A DNA stretch of 19,931 nt from NCBI GenBank assembly GCA_016791285.1, contig JAEUMX010000329.1, forward strand, positions 1 through 19,931. The letters run 5' to 3'. The notes below the pieces were generated by a model, which worked only from the letters and a program-made list of their open reading frames with translations, did no database searches and had not been told where the DNA came from. A program made the position numbers and the translations under genes. Below are positions 1-6,981 of the stretch, in pieces; within the stretch, counting starts at the first letter, position 1, and each line of letters opens with the position of its first letter. The stretch comes from Burkholderiales bacterium. Lineage in GTDB: Bacteria > Pseudomonadota > Gammaproteobacteria > Burkholderiales > JAEUMW01.

Positions 1-980
1 GCGAGGTGAAACGCGGAGCGAGGCATGCGCACCACGGTCCGCTCGGGCACCCGCAGATCGAGATCGACGTGCCGCCGCGCCAACGCTTCGCGAAACGGGG
101 CTGCCGCCTCCTCCGCCGCCTCCTTGACATCGAAGACCTCCTGCGAGCCGTCGAGCGGGGCGTTGCGTGCGAGCAGCAGAAACGCCTGTACGAGCTCCGC
201 CATGCGGTCCGCCGCGCCGGCGATGGCCGCCAGACGCTGCGCCGATTTGCCGGCGATGGCGGGGTCCTGCGCAAGCAGTTCGCAGCTCGTCTTGATGGTG
301 GTGAGCGGTGTGCGCAATTCGTGGCTCACGTTGGAAGTGAACTGCTTTTCCCGCTCCACCATCTCGGTGACACGCTCGTGGAACCGATCGAAAGCGCGAG
401 CTAGAGTGGCGACCTCTTCGTCCTGCTGGCTGTCTGCGAGTCGCGGCGCATCAGCACCGGGATCGAGCTCGGCGACGCGGCGGGCTAGGTTCGAGACGTG
501 ATGGACCAGCAAGCCGGACAGCCAGTATGCGGCCAGCGTTACCACCGCTGCCGCGGACAGGACGGCGAGCAGCAGATAGAGCGCAAACTTCCGCATTCGC
601 GCTTCGTGCCGGGTCGCGTCGTAGACCAGCCAGAACCGCGTATCGCCGTCGTCGCGCACGTGGACGTGGAACTCTTTGTCGTCGCGAACGATTTCGTGGT
701 TGCCGGGATCGAGCGCGCGCAGATGCATCGGCACCACCGCCTCGTCGTCCGCAGGCCCGAGGGCGTATGCATTCAGCAACTGCCCGTGCGGCAGTGCTGC
801 AGCGCCGAACGCACGGTAGGTATCGCGCAACTGCGGCATCTCTTCCTGCAGGATCTGCTCGATGAATTCCTCTTCCTGGGCGTCGGTGACGAGAATGACG
901 AAGACCGCCTGGATCACGACCACCAGCAACGCGAAGAGCGCGAAGGTCACTCCGATGCGCCGCCGCAGGTCCGACTTCAT
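1..980 (-). CDS. Sensor histidine kinase of a two-component system (partial, C-terminus outside window)
   Basis: Inner-membrane sensor kinase that would autophosphorylate on His and pass the phosphate to the response regulator encoded just upstream. About 326 residues are visible. A short cytoplasmic N-terminus is followed by a membrane helix (about residues 10-31), a periplasmic domain of roughly 100 residues, a second helix (about 134-160, around LYLLLAVLSAAAVV), a HAMP-like linker (LARRVAELDPG and following) and a HisKA domain with the H-box SHELRTPLT, His at about residue 220. The window ends before the N, G1 and G2 boxes, so the ATP-binding half is not seen. The start ATG overlaps the regulator's stop codon in an ATGA, which fixes the start and implies translational coupling. 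The layout resembles QseC/PhoQ-like OmpR-partner kinases. The signal sensed cannot be told from the sequence. Confidence 0.9.
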   Translation of the reverse strand, partial: MKSDLRRRIGVTFALFALLVVVIQAVFVILVTDAQEEEFIEQILQEEMPQLRDTYRAFGAAALPHGQLLNAYALGPADDEAVVPMHLRALDPGNHEIVRDDKEFHVHVRDDGDTRFWLVYDATRHEARMRKFALYLLLAVLSAAAVVTLAAYWLSGLLVHHVSNLARRVAELDPGADAPRLADSQQDEEVATLARAFDRFHERVTEMVEREKQFTSNVSHELRTPLTTIKTSCELLAQDPAIAGKSAQRLAAIAGAADRMAELVQAFLLLARNAPLDGSQEVFDVKEAAEEAAAPFREALARRHVDLDLRVPERTVVRMPRSAFHL

Positions 981-1672
981 CGCTCGGTGGGGGACGCGGC
1001 TTTGACCACCAGCCGGTAGCCGAGGCCGTGCAGGTTCTGGATCGGATCGCCGCCGCCGGCGAGCGCGATGGCCCGGCGCAGGAGGTACATCTGGCTGCGC
1101 AGCGTGTCGTTCGTGATCGGCTCGCCGCCCCAAACGGCCCCTTCGAGGTCGGTGCGCGAAAAGACCCGCTCCGGGTCCCGCATCATCGTCTCGATCAGGC
1201 GCAGGGACTTGGGCGGCAATTTGACCGGCTGGCCGTTGCAGGACAGGGTGGCGGTACGCGGATCGAGGTGAAGCACCCCGACTGCCAGCGGTCGCGGCAG
1301 CAGCTTGCCGGCATGGCGCCGGTGCAGCGACGCGAGACGCGCTTCCACCTCCCGCAGCGAGAAGGGCTTGACGAGGTAATCGTCGGCTCCGTGCGCCAGA
1401 CCGTCGATCTTGTCGTCGACCGTGTCGCGGGCGGTCACCATCAGGACCGGCGTGTCCTTGCGCGCCTCCTCACGCAGCTTGCGACACAAGGTCAATCCAT
1501 CGAGACCGGGCAGACTCACGTCGAGCAGGATCGCGTCGAAATCGTGCGCGGTGGCAAGGTGCAGACCGGTGATGCCGTCGCCCGCCGCATCGACCGCATG
1601 GCCGCGGGCTTCCAGGAAGTCGTACAGATTGGCGGCGATGCCGCTATCGTCCTCGATGATCAGGACCCGCAT
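977..1672 (-). CDS. OmpR/PhoB-family response regulator
   Basis: DNA-binding response regulator of 231 residues, the usual length for the OmpR family. The N-terminal receiver domain (about 1-115) has the acidic pair D8/D9, the phosphoacceptor D51 in LLDVSLPGLDG, the switch residue T80 and the conserved K102 in the VKPF motif. The C-terminal winged-helix domain (about 130-225) includes the conserved segment KSLRLIETMMRDPERVFSR and ends with the GLGYRLV wing signature. It lies 30 bases downstream of bpt and overlaps the histidine kinase gene by four bases (ATGA), so the two form a cognate pair. It probably belongs to the aat-bpt transcription unit. Its targets are not evident, and no clear direct-repeat operator was recognised nearby. 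Confidence 0.93.
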   Translation of the reverse strand: MRVLIIEDDSGIAANLYDFLEARGHAVDAAGDGITGLHLATAHDFDAILLDVSLPGLDGLTLCRKLREEARKDTPVLMVTARDTVDDKIDGLAHGADDYLVKPFSLREVEARLASLHRRHAGKLLPRPLAVGVLHLDPRTATLSCNGQPVKLPPKSLRLIETMMRDPERVFSRTDLEGAVWGGEPITNDTLRSQMYLLRRAIALAGGGDPIQNLHGLGYRLVVKAASPTER

Positions 1673-1688
1673 GGGCGGCGGCTCGCGG

Positions 1689-1702
1689 GGCGGTGCGCCG
1701 CC
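1689..1702 (-). other. Short GC hairpin between bpt and the response regulator
   Basis: The bases directly after the bpt stop form a five-base-pair GGCGG/CCGCC stem with a four-base loop. No T-run follows on the minus strand, so it is not a standard intrinsic terminator. It could be an mRNA-processing or attenuation hairpin inside the operon, or simply a product of high GC content. Confidence 0.3.
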
Positions 1703-2434
1703 TCAGGGCAAGGGCGGCAGCAGCTGCCAGTGATCGTCGATCAGCCCCTCCATGGGGCGGAAGTTGATCTTGTAGACCATCTTGCGGCTCTGGGCGATCC
1801 AGTAGCCAAGATACAGGTACGGCAGCCCGAGCTTGCGGCAGAGTTCCGCCTGCCACATCACGTTGTACGTACCGTAACTCGCCCCCTCGACCGAAGGGTC
1901 GAAGAAGGTGTAGACGGAGGAAATGCCGTCCTGCAGGCGATCCAGAATGCTGACCATGCGCAGGACCCCGTTCTCCCGGAATTCCACCAGGTTCGAGTTT
2001 ACGTTGCTCTGAAGCAGGAAGTGACGGTACTGCTCGCGGCTGTCCTGATCCATGCCGCCGCCGCTGTGCCGGCGCGACTGATAGCGAAGATAGAGCCCGT
2101 AGTGCTCGGGACTGTACTTGAGCTCGAGGATCTGCGAGGTCATCCCTTCGTGCCGGCGCCACGCGCGACGCTGCGCCCGGCTCGGCACGTATTCCTGGGT
2201 GACGACGCGCACCGGCACGCAGGCGCGGCAGTGATCGCAATAGGGGCGGTACGTGAAGGCGCCGCTGCGCCGGAAGCCGGCCCGCACGAGCTCGGAGTAG
2301 ACCGCGGTGTCGATCAGATGACTGGGTGTCGCGACCTGCGACCGCGCCATCTTCTCCGGCAGATAGCTGCACGGGTACGGCGCAGTCGCGTAGAACTGCA
2401 GCATCGACAGGGGAAAATCACCCAGATGGGTCAT
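1703..2434 (-). CDS. bpt: Aspartate/glutamate leucyltransferase (Bpt)
   Basis: Cytoplasmic aminoacyl-tRNA-protein transferase. In the bacterial N-degron pathway, Bpt moves leucine from Leu-tRNA to proteins with N-terminal Asp or Glu, marking them for ClpS/ClpAP degradation. The 243-residue protein has the family hallmarks: the N-terminal [12 protein letters not shown] segment, the cysteine cluster CDHCRAC (Cys66, 69, 72) preceded by TYRPY, and the C-terminal half with GYWI and MVYKINFRP. The length matches the prokaryotic family, known as Bpt when it transfers Leu rather than Arg. The start ATG lies inside the end of aat (17-base overlap), so the two N-degron enzymes are translationally linked. 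Whether it transfers Leu or Arg is inferred from family membership and was not tested. Confidence 0.93.
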   Translation of the reverse strand: MTHLGDFPLSMLQFYATAPYPCSYLPEKMARSQVATPSHLIDTAVYSELVRAGFRRSGAFTYRPYCDHCRACVPVRVVTQEYVPSRAQRRAWRRHEGMTSQILELKYSPEHYGLYLRYQSRRHSGGGMDQDSREQYRHFLLQSNVNSNLVEFRENGVLRMVSILDRLQDGISSVYTFFDPSVEGASYGTYNVMWQAELCRKLGLPYLYLGYWIAQSRKMVYKINFRPMEGLIDDHWQLLPPLP

Positions 2435-3116
2435 CGGTCAGTCGCCATGGAGCCGGAACGTCCGGATAGTTTAGCAATTCTCGCAACCTGCTCGTAAAGT
2501 TTGGCCGTGAAATCTCGCGCCCTCCCAGACTCGCCAGATGGGCGGTGCGCATCTGGCAGTCGATCAGCCCGAAGCCCCGCCGGGCGAGTTCGCGCACGAG
2601 GTGCACGAACGCTACCTTGGACGCGTCCGGCACCCGGGTGAACATGGATTCCCCATAGAAGACGCGGCCCAGCGCCACCCCGTACAGACCGCCTACCAGC
2701 TCGCCGGCGATCCACGTCTCCACCGAGTGCGCATACCCCGCGGCATGCAGTGTCGTATAGGCATCGAGCATCAACGGCGTGATCCAGGTTCCGGGCTGGT
2801 CGCCTCGCGGCGCCGCGCAGCCCTCCATCACGGCGCGAAACGAAGTGTCGGCCCGAACCTCGTAGTCGCGGCGCCGCAGCCGCTTAGCCAGCGATCGGGA
2901 CACCCGGAGCTCTTCCGGGAAGAGCACCATGCGCGGATTCGGACTCCACCAGAGGATTGGCTCGCCCTCGCCGAACCACGGGAAGATGCCGCGTCGGTAG
3001 GCGTCGAGCAATCGCGGCACCGATAGATCACCGCCTGCAGCGAGGAGGCCGTTGGGGTACTTCAGGGCCTTGTCGAGCGGGGGAAACGGGTCGGTGGGAT
3101 GCAGCCAGGGAATCAC
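2418..3116 (-). CDS. aat: Leucyl/phenylalanyl-tRNA--protein transferase (Aat)
   Basis: Cytoplasmic enzyme that adds Leu or Phe to proteins with N-terminal Arg or Lys, creating destabilising N-termini for ClpS. Family signatures visible are the N-terminal [47 protein letters not shown] and FYGESMF. I chose the GTG at 3116 as start. It gives a protein of 232 residues that begins at the conserved IPWL segment, close to the 234-residue E. coli enzyme. The reading frame extends upstream to a TTG at 3230 (270 residues). That extra stretch is low-complexity, has no family match I recognise, and its TTG sits inside an FNR-like palindrome, so it is more likely promoter DNA. No strong ribosome site is visible at either start. 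The gene overlaps bpt. Confidence 0.92.
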   Translation of the reverse strand: MIPWLHPTDPFPPLDKALKYPNGLLAAGGDLSVPRLLDAYRRGIFPWFGEGEPILWWSPNPRMVLFPEELRVSRSLAKRLRRRDYEVRADTSFRAVMEGCAAPRGDQPGTWITPLMLDAYTTLHAAGYAHSVETWIAGELVGGLYGVALGRVFYGESMFTRVPDASKVAFVHLVRELARRGFGLIDCQMRTAHLASLGGREISRPNFTSRLRELLNYPDVPAPWRLTDDPSG

Positions 3117-3216
3117 TGGAAGGGGCGGTGTCGGCGTCGAATGGGGCGCGCCGAGTCGGTTCTCGCCAGCCGTATTGCCGGTGCAAGCCGGTCGCAAGGC
3201 CTGAATCGAGTCATTC

Positions 3217-3230
3217 TTGACCTGGGTCAA
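3217..3230 (+). promoter_or_regulatory. FNR/ANR-like box upstream of ompW
   Basis: Perfect 14-base palindrome TTGACCTGGGTCAA. It differs from the FNR consensus (TTGAT, four bases, ATCAA) by one symmetric change in each half. It differs by only two bases from the box between fnr and hemN in this window. Its centre (3223.5) is 41.5 bases upstream of a start site placed seven bases beyond the -10-like hexamer at 3253-3258, which is the class II activator position. It lies in the divergent aat/ompW region and could also affect aat. Confidence 0.65.
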
Positions 3231-3252
3231 GATTGATCATGCCGGCGGAACG

Positions 3253-3258
3253 TAGTAT
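3253..3258 (+). promoter_or_regulatory. Predicted -10 element of ompW
   Basis: TAGTAT matches four of six bases of the sigma70 -10 consensus in an AT-richer patch of a GC-rich region. Start of transcription would be near 3265, giving a leader of about 89 bases before the ompW ATG. No good -35 is present, as expected if an activator bound at 3217-3230 substitutes for it. Confidence 0.45.
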
Positions 3259-3353
3259 TTTGTGCACCACAGCATGGTTTTGTTTCTGTAATTTTGACCA
3301 ACCCGGCCGCCCTTACGGAGCAGGCCATCTCAACGAGAGACGAGAGAAAGTAC

Positions 3354-4028
3354 ATGAAGAAAACTCTAATCGCGAGCCTTGTCGCCGCCGGCTTGGCGTC
3401 CGCTTTCGGAGCACAGGCCGCCGACGAGAATGTAGGTCCGTGGCTGGTGCGGTTGCGCGCCGTCAACATCGATCCGCAGTCGAGCTCTTCGGCCGGCGGG
3501 GCGGCCGGAATCCCGGAAGATGCAATCAGCGTCCAGAACCGCTGGGCGCCGGAGCTGGATGTCAGCTACTTCTTCACGAAGAACATTGCCCTGGAGCTGA
3601 TCCTGACCTATCCGCAGAGCCAGCCGGTTTCGCTCGACGTGCCGGGGGTCTACAGCGGTGGCATCGGCAACGTGAAGCATCTGCCACCCACGCTGCTCGT
3701 CCAGTACCACTTCAACTGGGAAGGTAATCCCTTCAAGCCCTACGTCGGCGCCGGGATCAACTTCACGTGGTTCACAGAGAGCAACCTCAACGTACCCTTC
3801 ATCGTTCCCGGCGGCCTGCCTCTCAGCGTGTCGAACACGAGCTGGGGTCCGGCGCTGCAGGTCGGTGCCGATTACAAACTGACCGAGCATTTGTACCTCA
3901 ACGTGGACTTCAAGTACATCTGGATCGACACCCAGGTGACGAGCAACAACATCGGTGCTCCGCTGGTGAACAGCAGGCTCGACATCGATCCCATGGTGTA
4001 CGGCGTCGGCGTGGGTTACCGCTTCTGA
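3354..4028 (+). CDS. ompW: OmpW-family outer membrane protein
   Basis: Small eight-stranded beta-barrel porin of the outer membrane, thought in this family to pass small hydrophobic molecules. The 224-residue precursor has a classic Sec signal peptide (MKKTLIASLVAAGLASAFGAQA, cleavage after the AQA at about residue 22). Alternating beta strands follow, with family-like segments ALELILTYPQSQPV, PTLLVQYHFNW, FKPYVGAGINFTWF and LYLNVDFKYIWID, and the chain ends in the barrel signature GYRF with a terminal Phe. The frame is open further upstream (to 3294), but the ATG at 3354 is chosen because it starts the signal peptide and follows a purine-rich GAGAGAAAG. It is transcribed alone between an FNR-like promoter and an intrinsic terminator. 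E. coli ompW is known to be FNR-controlled, which fits. Confidence 0.92.
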   Translation: MKKTLIASLVAAGLASAFGAQAADENVGPWLVRLRAVNIDPQSSSSAGGAAGIPEDAISVQNRWAPELDVSYFFTKNIALELILTYPQSQPVSLDVPGVYSGGIGNVKHLPPTLLVQYHFNWEGNPFKPYVGAGINFTWFTESNLNVPFIVPGGLPLSVSNTSWGPALQVGADYKLTEHLYLNVDFKYIWIDTQVTSNNIGAPLVNSRLDIDPMVYGVGVGYRF

Positions 4029-4054
4029 TTCCAGGGAAGAGTGCAGAGACAGAG

Positions 4055-4079
4055 AGGGCAGCGCATGGCTGCCCTTTTT
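4055..4079 (+). terminator. Rho-independent terminator of ompW
   Basis: The inverted repeat GGGCAGC/GCTGCCC (4056-4062 and 4068-4074) has a five-base loop, an extra A-T closing pair and a following run of five T. It lies 27 bases after the ompW stop and separates ompW from ccoI. Confidence 0.9.
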
Positions 4080-4117
4080 GTTTCCCCGATGCCAAGAGGG
4101 TCGTATCGACGGACTCT

Positions 4118-4132
4118 TTGCGTTAGCATTCG
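4118..4132 (+). repeat. 15-base element shared by the ccoI and ccoN upstream regions (copy 1)
   Basis: TTGCGTTAGCATTCG lies directly before the ccoI start codon. A copy matching 13 of 15 bases occurs at 6892-6906 upstream of ccoN. The core TAGCATTCG is identical in both, and TAGCAT resembles a -10 hexamer. It may be a shared promoter or regulatory element, or a coincidence. Confidence 0.35.
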
Positions 4133-4135
4133 GCA

Positions 4136-6691
4136 ATGGGTATGGAAGTGGCGGCCACCGCGCAATCCATTACGGGACATGCGCCCGAGCCTTTAGATCG
4201 CGACGCCGGCTGTTTCCACTGTGGCCTGCCGGTGCCGCCGAGCGCGTCGTTCGCGGTGCGGATCGACGGTGCGTGGCGCCCGATGTGCTGCCGCGGCTGT
4301 GCGGCCGTCGCCGAAGCGATCGCGGCGCACGGGCTTGCCGGCTATTACCGCCATCGCACCGCCCCGGCGCTGCGCGGGCAGGAAGCGGTGCCCGCGTTCG
4401 TGGACGAGTTGCGGCTCTACGACGATCCCGCGGTCCAGCAGAGCTTCGTGCGTGAGACCGCTCCGCACATGCGCGAGGCGGCGCTCATCCTCGAGGGCAT
4501 CACCTGTGCCGCCTGTGTGTGGCTGAACGAACAGCATCTCGGGCGCCTGCCGGGCGTGGTGTCGGTCGCGATCAACTACACGACCCGGCGCGCCTATGTC
4601 CGCTGGGACGAGCGGTGCCTCAAACTATCCGACATTCTCAAAGCGGTGACCGACATCGGCTACGCCGCCCACCCCTTCGACACCGCGCGCTTCGACGAAG
4701 CCGCTCGACGCGAGCGCAAGAGCGCGCTGTGGCGCCTCTTCGTCGCCGGCTTCGGGATGATGCAGGTGATGATGTACGCGTATCCGGCCTACGTGGCGGA
4801 TGGCGACATGACACCGGACATCGAGAGCCTGATGCGCTGGGCGAGCCTCATCCTGACCACGCCGGTGGTGCTCTACTCGGCGGCACCGTTCTTCGCCGCG
4901 GCGTGGCGCGATCTTTCACGACGCCGGGTGGGGATGGACGTGCCGGTTGCCCTGGGAGTCGCAATCGCCTTCATCGCGAGCGTCGCGGCCACCGTGCAAG
5001 GCGGCGGCGAGGTCTACTTCGACTCGGTCACCATGTTCGTCTTCTTCCTGCTCGGCGGGCGGTTTCTCGAGATGAGCGCCCGGGTCAAGGCGGCACGTGC
5101 GGCGGAAGAACTGCTCAAGCTGATTCCGGCCTGCGCCGAGCGACTGACCGATTTCCCCCAGGGCCGCGACACCGAGCGCGTGGCCGTGACGACACTGAGA
5201 CCCGGGGACTGCGTGCTGGTGAGGCCGGGCGAAGCGATCCCGGCGGATGGCGAGATTGCCGAAGGCGCGACCGAAGTGGACGATTCGCTCCTCACCGGAG
5301 AGAGCCGACCGCTTCTCAAGGTGCGCGGCGACCGGCTCACGGGCGGTGCGGTCAACGTGACGAGCCCGGTGGTGATGCGGGTGCTGCGTGTGGGACCGGA
5401 TACGGTCGTCGCCGGCATTCTTCGCCTGCTCGACCGGGCGGCGAGCGGCAAGCCTGCCCTGGCGCAGATGGCAGATCGGGCGGCGCAGATTTTCGTTGTC
5501 GTGCTGCTCCTCGTCGCGGCGTGCACTGCGGTGGCCTGGGCGCTGATCGATCCGGCACGTGCGCTCTGGATCACGGTGTCGGTGCTGGTGGTGAGCTGTC
5601 CGTGCGCATTGTCGCTGGCGACACCGGCGGCGCTCACGGCCGCCACAGGGGCACTGACGCGTCTTGGCGTGGTGGTGACGCGCGGGCACGCGCTCGAAAC
5701 CCTGTCCCGCGCGACGCACGTGATCTTCGACAAGACCGGCACGCTCACCCGCGGCCGCCCCGAACTCGCCGGGGTCGAGACCTGCGGCGTCTGGTCCGAG
5801 CGCGAAGTGCTCCGGCTTGCCGCGGCGCTGGAGCGCGGCTCCGAGCACCCCATCGCCGCCGCCCTGACACGTGCCGCGGGGCAAGTGACGGCTGCGGGGC
5901 CGTTGGCAGCGGACGTTCGCAACCTGCCTGGCGCAGGGGTGGAAGGGACGGTGGACGGCAGGTCGCTGAGGCTCGGCACCCCGGCTTTCGTCGGCGAGCT
6001 GGCGGGTCCGCTGCCCGGGCCGTCACCGGATGGCGGGGCGACTCTGGTCGGTCTGGGCGATCGCGATGGCTGGCTGGCGCTCTTTCGGCTCACCGACACG
6101 TTGCGTCCCGGTGCCCGGGCGCTGATCGAATCGCTCGTCCGCTCGGGCCGCACGGTGGCGCTCTTGTCGGGTGATCGCACGGCGGCGGCCCGCCAAGTCG
6201 CGACGAGTACCGGAATCGCCGAAGTGGTGGCAGACGTGACGCCGGCGCAGAAGCTCGAGTACGTGAAGGCGCTGCAGGCGCGCGGCGCGGTGGTGGCGAT
6301 GGTCGGCGACGGAGTGAACGACGCCCCGGTGCTGGCGGGTGCGGCGGTGTCCATCGCGATGGGTGGCGGCACCACGATCGCACAGGGCGCGAGCGACATG
6401 ATCCTGCTCTCGAATCGGCTCGAGCATCTCGGCACAGCCTTCGAGACCGCAGGCCGGACGCGGCGCATCATCCGCCAGAATCTCCTCTGGGCAGCGGCCT
6501 ACAACGTGGTCGCGCTGCCGCTCGCCATCGCCGGCTACGTGACGCCGTGGATGGCGGGGATCGGCATGTCGGCGAGCTCGCTCCTCGTGGTGCTGAACGC
6601 CCTGCGCCTGGCGCGCCGGCGAGAAGACCGGGTGCCCACGGACGTGCGCGCGTTGGTGGCGGCGAAGCGCCTGGCGCCGCGGAACTCGTAA
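4136..6691 (+). CDS. ccoI: Copper-transporting P1B-type ATPase of cbb3 oxidase assembly (CcoI/FixI)
   Basis: Inner-membrane ATPase that exports Cu(I) to deliver copper for the CcoN binuclear centre. The 851-residue chain has, in order: a cysteine-rich N-terminal metal-binding region (C26/C29 in CFHC and C51/C52/C55 in CCRGC), a heavy-metal-associated domain with GITCAAC (C124/C127), membrane helices from about 200, the TGES actuator loop (387-390), the transmembrane CPC copper motif (488-490), the phosphorylation site DKTGT (D532), the SEHP motif typical of P1B pumps, and GDGVNDAP in the hinge. All catalytic residues are present. The Cys-rich N-terminal region plus HMA domain is typical of CcoI rather than housekeeping CopA. 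The start is the ATG at 4136, and a second ATG at 4142 is equally possible. The stop is two bases before ccoS. Confidence 0.95.
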   Translation: MGMEVAATAQSITGHAPEPLDRDAGCFHCGLPVPPSASFAVRIDGAWRPMCCRGCAAVAEAIAAHGLAGYYRHRTAPALRGQEAVPAFVDELRLYDDPAVQQSFVRETAPHMREAALILEGITCAACVWLNEQHLGRLPGVVSVAINYTTRRAYVRWDERCLKLSDILKAVTDIGYAAHPFDTARFDEAARRERKSALWRLFVAGFGMMQVMMYAYPAYVADGDMTPDIESLMRWASLILTTPVVLYSAAPFFAAAWRDLSRRRVGMDVPVALGVAIAFIASVAATVQGGGEVYFDSVTMFVFFLLGGRFLEMSARVKAARAAEELLKLIPACAERLTDFPQGRDTERVAVTTLRPGDCVLVRPGEAIPADGEIAEGATEVDDSLLTGESRPLLKVRGDRLTGGAVNVTSPVVMRVLRVGPDTVVAGILRLLDRAASGKPALAQMADRAAQIFVVVLLLVAACTAVAWALIDPARALWITVSVLVVSCPCALSLATPAALTAATGALTRLGVVVTRGHALETLSRATHVIFDKTGTLTRGRPELAGVETCGVWSEREVLRLAAALERGSEHPIAAALTRAAGQVTAAGPLAADVRNLPGAGVEGTVDGRSLRLGTPAFVGELAGPLPGPSPDGGATLVGLGDRDGWLALFRLTDTLRPGARALIESLVRSGRTVALLSGDRTAAARQVATSTGIAEVVADVTPAQKLEYVKALQARGAVVAMVGDGVNDAPVLAGAAVSIAMGGGTTIAQGASDMILLSNRLEHLGTAFETAGRTRRIIRQNLLWAAAYNVVALPLAIAGYVTPWMAGIGMSASSLLVVLNALRLARRREDRVPTDVRALVAAKRLAPRNS

Positions 6692-6693
6692 CG

Positions 6694-6888
6694 ATGGAGA
6701 TCCTGTATCTGCTCGTGCCGCTGTCCGTGACGCTCGTCTTCGTGATCGCGGTGGTGTTCTGGTATGCGCTGAAAAGCGGACAGTTCGACGATCTGGAAGG
6801 GCCTGCCTATCGCATTCTCATGGACGACGATGCGCCGGCTTCCACGGCGGGCCGCCCGAACGGAGATTTCGATCTGGATCAAAAATAG
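6694..6888 (+). CDS. ccoS: cbb3-type oxidase assembly protein CcoS
   Basis: Small membrane protein (64 residues) needed in other bacteria for insertion of haem and copper into the CcoN subunit. It starts with MEILYLLVPLSVTLVF, giving one N-terminal transmembrane helix (about 4-26). The family-typical segment WYALKSGQFDDLEGPAYRIL follows, then a short acidic and variable tail. The frame is open upstream inside ccoI, but the ATG at 6694, two bases after the ccoI stop, yields exactly the family N-terminus. The last codons (FDLDQK) also contain an FNR-like palindrome, so the 3' end may double as regulatory DNA for ccoN. Confidence 0.93.
   Translation: MEILYLLVPLSVTLVFVIAVVFWYALKSGQFDDLEGPAYRILMDDDAPASTAGRPNGDFDLDQK
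6869..6882 (+). promoter_or_regulatory. FNR/ANR-like box in the 3' end of ccoS, upstream of ccoN
   Basis: TCGATCTGGATCAA matches the FNR consensus at nine of ten defined positions (one change in the left half). It lies within the last codons of ccoS, about 100 bases before the ccoN ATG. A start site 41.5 bases from its centre would be near 6917, but no good -10 fits there. TAGCAT at 6898-6903 is the nearest candidate and would place the box slightly too close. It is plausible because cco/fix operons are commonly FNR/FixK-controlled. Confidence 0.45.
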
Positions 6889-6891
6889 ACC

Positions 6892-6906
6892 TTGCCGTAG
6901 CATTCG
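6892..6906 (+). repeat. 15-base element shared by the ccoI and ccoN upstream regions (copy 2)
   Basis: TTGCCGTAGCATTCG matches the element before ccoI (4118-4132) at 13 of 15 positions. It lies ten bases after the FNR-like box at 6869-6882 and contains the TAGCAT hexamer that might serve as the ccoN -10. Confidence 0.35.
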
Positions 6907-6965
6907 CACCGGGCCGATTCCCGCCACTGGATGATCGCCCGGAGGACAGGAAATCTTCAGAACGC

Positions 6966-6973
6966 TAAGGAGA
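6966..6973 (+). promoter_or_regulatory. Ribosome binding site of ccoN
   Basis: TAAGGAGA ends eight bases before the ATG at 6982. This strong Shine-Dalgarno decides the ccoN start against the open upstream codons back to 6931. Confidence 0.8.
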
Positions 6974-6981
6974 CGTGGAAC

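Noticed and set aside
1028..2497. Plus-strand open frame (489 codons) opposite the response regulator and bpt
   Set aside because: It overlaps two clear genes completely and contains no recognisable motif.
4100..4110. Short palindrome GTCGTATCGAC upstream of ccoI considered as an FNR site
   Set aside because: It lacks the TTGA/TCAA outer bases and the correct spacing, and its left half does not fit. No FNR box was found before ccoI.
5014..6471. Minus-strand frame (485 codons) rich in Ser, Ala, Pro and Thr opposite ccoI
   Set aside because: The composition mimics a secreted low-complexity protein, but it is the antisense of the ATPase with all its motifs intact.
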